Source: Pseudomonas sp. ICMP 561
GTDB lineage: Bacteria; Pseudomonadota; Gammaproteobacteria; Pseudomonadales; Pseudomonadaceae
Direction of reading: 5' to 3'
DNA: 64,000 nucleotides
Assembly: GCF_002699985.1 (NCBI RefSeq)
Contig: NZ_LKBT01000034.1
Span: forward strand, 186,001-250,000
In this document: piece by piece, positions 60,717 through 64,000 of the stretch
How the letters are laid out: every line of letters begins with the position of its first letter
Position numbering within the stretch: the stretch's first letter is position 1
Position numbers and translations under genes: made by a program
Notes under the pieces: generated by a model
What the model saw: the letters and a program-made list of their open reading frames with translations, nothing else
What the model was told of the DNA's origin: nothing
Database searches by the model: none

Positions 60717-60811
60717 ATGGGTTTATGTACGGCTGTATTCAGGGTGGGCAAGCCTTCCACTTTAAAGTTGCTCAAAAGGAAGGCCTGGGTCCGATTTATG
60801 ACGGCCAGTGT

Positions 60812-61045
60812 TTACTCTCTCCAGAACGGCTTGAGTCCTTCCTCGCGGGCATATTGTGGATCGATCCCTGCATCTCTTAGTTGTGCCATCGTTAATTTCA
60901 GAAGTTGTTCACGATTGGTCCAGCGCCTTAGGTACAAGGCCAGCAGGCCCTCACCGGTTTTTTGTGGCATCGTTACCGCGTGCTTGTATTCTGCGTTCAA
61001 CTCCTGGCTTTTCAGTGTTAAACGCACATCGCTAATACCGCTCAT
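60812..61045 (-). CDS. DUF1127 small basic protein (second copy)
   Basis: 77 residues. MSGISDVRLTLKSQELNAEY begins it and REEGLKPFWRE ends it. The DUF1127 core is YLRRWTNREQLLKLTMAQLRDAGI. It shares length, ends and core with the copy at 58890. It is convergent with the MocR gene. Its ATG follows a GGAAGT stretch on the leftward strand. Confidence 0.87.
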   Translation of the reverse strand: MSGISDVRLTLKSQELNAEYKHAVTMPQKTGEGLLALYLRRWTNREQLLKLTMAQLRDAGIDPQYAREEGLKPFWRE

Positions 61046-61311
61046 TCCCGACTTCCTGTCGAATTAATTGGGCCGCGATAATGTTGGTTTTTTATTCGAT
61101 TTTAAACACTCAGAGGGTGTTGGGTTTTTTCAAGATGTTATGCCGTTCAACAAAGCTTACAGTCCAATGATGGCTCAAGCCCCTATTTGAGCGGTTCCAT
61201 GCCTATGGACGGCTCTTTGTAGGCCAATACAAGAGAGTCGGTGCTTACATTCTGTGCGACTTTATCTAAAAGCTGCGGTCATACACGCCATGTCGTAACG
61301 CGGTTGGGGTA

Positions 61312-62904
61312 GTGAATTTGAAGAACACATGGGCGATGCCCTTTTGCCTGTTGACGGCGCTGTGCTTCAGTGGTTGTGCTCATATCAATGTCCCTAACGA
61401 ACCGAGTCAGGCGTTGCCGCCGACGGATTCGGCGTTTGGTCGTTCTGTTCAGGCGATGGCTCAGCCTCATGAGGGGCGTTCGGGGTTTCGCCTGCTGTCC
61501 AACAGCACCGAAGCCTTCATGGCGCGTGCCGAACTGATCCGTAATGCCCGCACCAGTCTGGATTTGCAGTACTACATCGTCCATGACGGTTTGAGCACCC
61601 GGGCCTTGATTGATGAGTTGCTCAAAGCGGCTGATCGCGGCGTTCGCGTGCGCATCCTGCTGGACGACACCACCAGCGACGGGCTTGATCAGTCCATCGC
61701 TACTCTGGCGGCACACCCCAACATTCAGATTCGACTGTTCAACCCCCAGAGTCTAGGGCGCGAGACCGGCGTGACCCGCAGTGTGGGGCGGCTTTTAAAT
61801 CTGTCGCGCCAGCACCGGCGCATGCACAACAAACTGTGGCTGGCCGACGGCAGCGTGGCCATCGTGGGTGGGCGCAATCTGGGTGATGAATACTTCGATG
61901 CCGAAGAAAACCTGAATTTCACCGACATCGACATGCTCAGCGTCGGTCCGGTGGCCGAGCAGCTCGGGCACAGTTTCGATCAGTACTGGAACAGCACACT
62001 GAGCAAACCCATCGCCGAGTTTATGTATTTCCTGCCGACGACTCGCGATCTGGCCAAGGCGCGCAAACGTCTTGAGGCATCGCTCGTAGAGTCGCAGCAT
62101 AAACACAAGGCGCTGTACGACCGCCTGATGGCCTATCAGAAAAACCCCCGTCTCAAAATCTGGTTCAACGAATTGATCTGGGCGCATAACAAGGCCCTGT
62201 GGGATGCGCCGACCAAAGTGCTGGCCCGAGGCGAACCTGACCCGCATCTACTGCTGACCACGCAACTGGCGCCTGAGCTGCTCAACGCAAACAAGGAACT
62301 GATACTGGTTTCCGCCTACTTCGTGCCGGGTGAGGAAGGTTTGCTCTATCTGACCGGGCGTGCCGATGCCGGGGTTTCGGTCAGTTTGCTGACCAACTCC
62401 CTTGAGGCGACTGACGTGCCTGCGGTGCACGGCGGTTACGCGCCTTATCGCAAGGCGTTGCTGGAGCATGGTGTAAAACTGTTCGAAATGCGCCGTCAGC
62501 CGGGCGATCCCGGCAGTGACAGCGGCGGTAGCGGCCCTCATCTATTCAGCAAAGGCGGAACGTTTGGCGGTGGTTCGGATTCCAGTCTGCACAGCAAGGC
62601 GATGACGTTTGATCGTCGAAAAGTGTTCGTGGGCTCCTTCAACTTCGACCCGCGCTCGGTATTGTGGAACACCGAAGTCGGCGTATTGGTAGACAGCCCC
62701 GAATTGACCGAAGCGCTGCGCGAACTGGCCTTGCAAGGCATGCAGCCGACCCTGAGCTACGAGGCGAAGCTGGAAGACGGCAAAGTGGTGTGGGTCACCG
62801 AAGACAACGGCAAAATCCACACCTTGTACAAAGAGCCCGGCGATACCTGGCGGCGCTTGAACGCATGGTTCAGCCGGGTCGTGGGCCTGGAGAAAATGCT
62901 CTAG
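61312..62904 (+). CDS. Phospholipase D-family lipoprotein (ClsC/YmdC-like)
   Basis: 530 residues from a GTG with GGGG upstream. The N-terminus MNLKNTWAMPFCLLTALCFSGCAH looks like a lipoprotein signal (FSGC). Two phospholipase D HKD motifs are complete: HNKLWLADGSVAIVGGRN (near residue 175) and HSKAMTFDRRKVFVGSFN (near residue 425). The closest known type is cardiolipin synthase C (YmdC), which joins phosphatidylglycerol and phosphatidylethanolamine. A generic membrane phosphatidyltransferase is equally possible. It overlaps the convergent MFS gene by 4 bp. Confidence 0.88.
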   Translation: MNLKNTWAMPFCLLTALCFSGCAHINVPNEPSQALPPTDSAFGRSVQAMAQPHEGRSGFRLLSNSTEAFMARAELIRNARTSLDLQYYIVHDGLSTRALIDELLKAADRGVRVRILLDDTTSDGLDQSIATLAAHPNIQIRLFNPQSLGRETGVTRSVGRLLNLSRQHRRMHNKLWLADGSVAIVGGRNLGDEYFDAEENLNFTDIDMLSVGPVAEQLGHSFDQYWNSTLSKPIAEFMYFLPTTRDLAKARKRLEASLVESQHKHKALYDRLMAYQKNPRLKIWFNELIWAHNKALWDAPTKVLARGEPDPHLLLTTQLAPELLNANKELILVSAYFVPGEEGLLYLTGRADAGVSVSLLTNSLEATDVPAVHGGYAPYRKALLEHGVKLFEMRRQPGDPGSDSGGSGPHLFSKGGTFGGGSDSSLHSKAMTFDRRKVFVGSFNFDPRSVLWNTEVGVLVDSPELTEALRELALQGMQPTLSYEAKLEDGKVVWVTEDNGKIHTLYKEPGDTWRRLNAWFSRVVGLEKML

Positions 62905-64000
62905 GCCGTTGCCGCGGGTTGAACCCCGAATGCTCCGCGTCTGGATGAAAGGATCACCAGGCCAAACGCACCTGCCGCCATCAGCAGCGGCAGTGCCTGA
63001 CCGCTCACCCACTGGCTGCCTGCCCCGGCCGCCAGTGGCCCCAGCAAACAACCAATCCCCCACAGCTGTGCCACATGCGCATTGGCGCGAACCAGTGCGT
63101 CATCGCGAAAACGTTCCCCAATCAGAATCAGCGACAGAGTGAACAAGCCGCCTGCGCTGGCCCCGAACAGCACCCACAGCGGCCAGATCAGCACGGTATT
63201 CACCAGCAGCGGCACCAGCAGGCTTGAAATCATCAATGCCACTGCGCAGCTCGAAAACAGCGTGCGCCGCGAAACCTTGTCGGCCAGTGCGCCAATCGGC
63301 AACTGCAGAAGCGCGTCGCCCACCACCACGGTGCTGATCATTGCCAGGGCGATTTCCGGCGTGAAGCCCTGACGCAGGCAATAGATCGGCAGCAAGGTCA
63401 GGATCAGTGCCTCGAAGGCGGCGAACAGTGCTACCGCCCATGCGATTGCGGGCATGGAGCGACAAAAGGCGAACAGGTCGATGAAGGTGACGCGACATGC
63501 ATCGGCACTCGGTGCCCCGCTTCTGCCCAGCAGCAAAAACGGCGAAATGATCAGCAGCGCCACGCCGACCCAGAAGCCCGTGTCGTGCTCGGTGCCCAAT
63601 GCGCCAAGCAGCAGCGGCCCGGCCAGTTGGCACAAGGCGTAAGTACTGCCATAGAGCGCGACAAGACGGCCACGCCATTTTTCGACGACCAGTTGGTTGA
63701 TCCAGCTTTCACCGAGGATAAAGACGATGGTCAGGATCACTCCGAGCATCAGCCGTAATACCAGCCACACCGGGTAATACGGCAGCAGCGCGAGCAGGCC
63801 TACAGACAGCGCCCCGGCCCACAGGCAGCGGCGCATCAGTGCGGCGGTGCCGAAACGTGCAGCAAGGCCGCTGGCCAGGCTGGCGCCGAGCAGCACGCCA
63901 ATAGCGGGCATCGCGGCCATTACGCCGATGGCGAACGAGCCGTAACCCCAGCTTTCCAGTCGCAAGGACACCAGCGGCATGCTGACACCCAAGGCCAGCC
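62901..64000 (-). CDS. MFS transporter, N-terminus beyond the window
   Basis: The visible 366 residues include some eleven hydrophobic segments and the MFS loop features (GERFRDDALVRANAHVAQLWGIG late, and ESWINQLVVEKWRGRLVALYGS in the middle). The open frame continues past the edge as GLALGVSMPLVSLRLESWG without a convincing start, so the first membrane helix is missing. It resembles sugar- or drug-type exporters of the YcaD/MFS_1 group. The substrate is unknown. In P. aeruginosa an MFS gene neighbours the MocR gene as well. Confidence 0.9.
   Translation of the reverse strand, partial: LALGVSMPLVSLRLESWGYGSFAIGVMAAMPAIGVLLGASLASGLAARFGTAALMRRCLWAGALSVGLLALLPYYPVWLVLRLMLGVILTIVFILGESWINQLVVEKWRGRLVALYGSTYALCQLAGPLLLGALGTEHDTGFWVGVALLIISPFLLLGRSGAPSADACRVTFIDLFAFCRSMPAIAWAVALFAAFEALILTLLPIYCLRQGFTPEIALAMISTVVVGDALLQLPIGALADKVSRRTLFSSCAVALMISSLLVPLLVNTVLIWPLWVLFGASAGGLFTLSLILIGERFRDDALVRANAHVAQLWGIGCLLGPLAAGAGSQWVSGQALPLLMAAGAFGLVILSSRRGAFGVQPAATA

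Noticed and set aside
1..64000. tRNA and rRNA genes
   Set aside because: I looked for cloverleaf-type sequences and rRNA landmarks in the gene-free stretches and saw none. The ordinary housekeeping order leaves little room for them.

Overview
The window is chromosomal DNA of a Pseudomonas, spanning the replication-origin neighbourhood. Three things support this. The core order rsmG-mnmG ... mnmE-yidC-yidD-rnpA-rpmH / dnaA-dnaN-recF-gyrB is present. Three copies of the Pseudomonas-type parS palindrome TGTTCCACGTGGAAC occur. From gyrB onward the run plsC-gmhB-glyS-glyQ-tag-lpxL-trkA-rsmB-fmt-def-LysM-dprA-tsaC-qor-hemF-aroE ... trpA-trpB-trpI matches what I know of the P. aeruginosa order. RnpA and MnmG resemble what I remember of the P. 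syringae/P. fluorescens lineage, but species cannot be fixed from here. No rRNA, tRNA, CRISPR array, prophage or transposase gene was seen.

Layout. 1-2.1 kb: the 5' part of rsmG, then mnmG. 2.1-2.7 kb: a non-coding, DnaA-box-rich stretch. 2.7-6.7 kb: an ECF sigma factor, its FecR-type regulator and a TonB-dependent siderophore receptor, lying between mnmG and mnmE, which are usually neighbours in Pseudomonas. 6.7-10.7 kb: mnmE-yidC-yidD-rnpA-rpmH, reading left. 10.7-11.26 kb: the DnaA-box-rich region before dnaA, the presumptive oriC. 11.26-17.5 kb: dnaA-dnaN-recF-gyrB, reading right. 17.5-19.5 kb: a divergent AraC regulator and exported alpha/beta-hydrolase that look like an accessory insertion. 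19.5-36.5 kb: housekeeping genes for lipid, LPS, tRNA charging, potassium uptake, translation start and end processing, heme and shikimate. 36.5-42.3 kb: a SulP transporter and a choline-sulfate module (choX, betC, LysR regulator). 42.5-46.2 kb: a CigR-like protein and trpBA/trpI. 46-51.9 kb: small stress and envelope genes. 51.9-58.7 kb: cytochrome c5, pauR, alr, RidA, dadA, an Lrp regulator, a YkgJ protein and pauB (D-/L-alanine and polyamine catabolism). 58.9-64 kb: a MocR regulator flanked by two DUF1127 genes, a phospholipase-D lipoprotein and the C-terminal part of an MFS transporter.

The most striking observation is that the stretches before mnmG (2.24-2.51 kb) and before dnaA (10.85-11.12 kb) are copies of one module. 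Four sequence blocks, including a 12-mer, a 13-mer and a 16-mer carrying a perfect DnaA box, occur in both at identical relative offsets (0, 73, 107 and 252 bp), 8608 bp apart and in the same orientation. A second theme is a dense set of 15 REPIN-like paired inverted repeats of five core types. All lie right of 25 kb, all lie at gene 3' ends, and none lies in a divergent promoter region. In two of them the two arms carry different but internally compensated hairpins.
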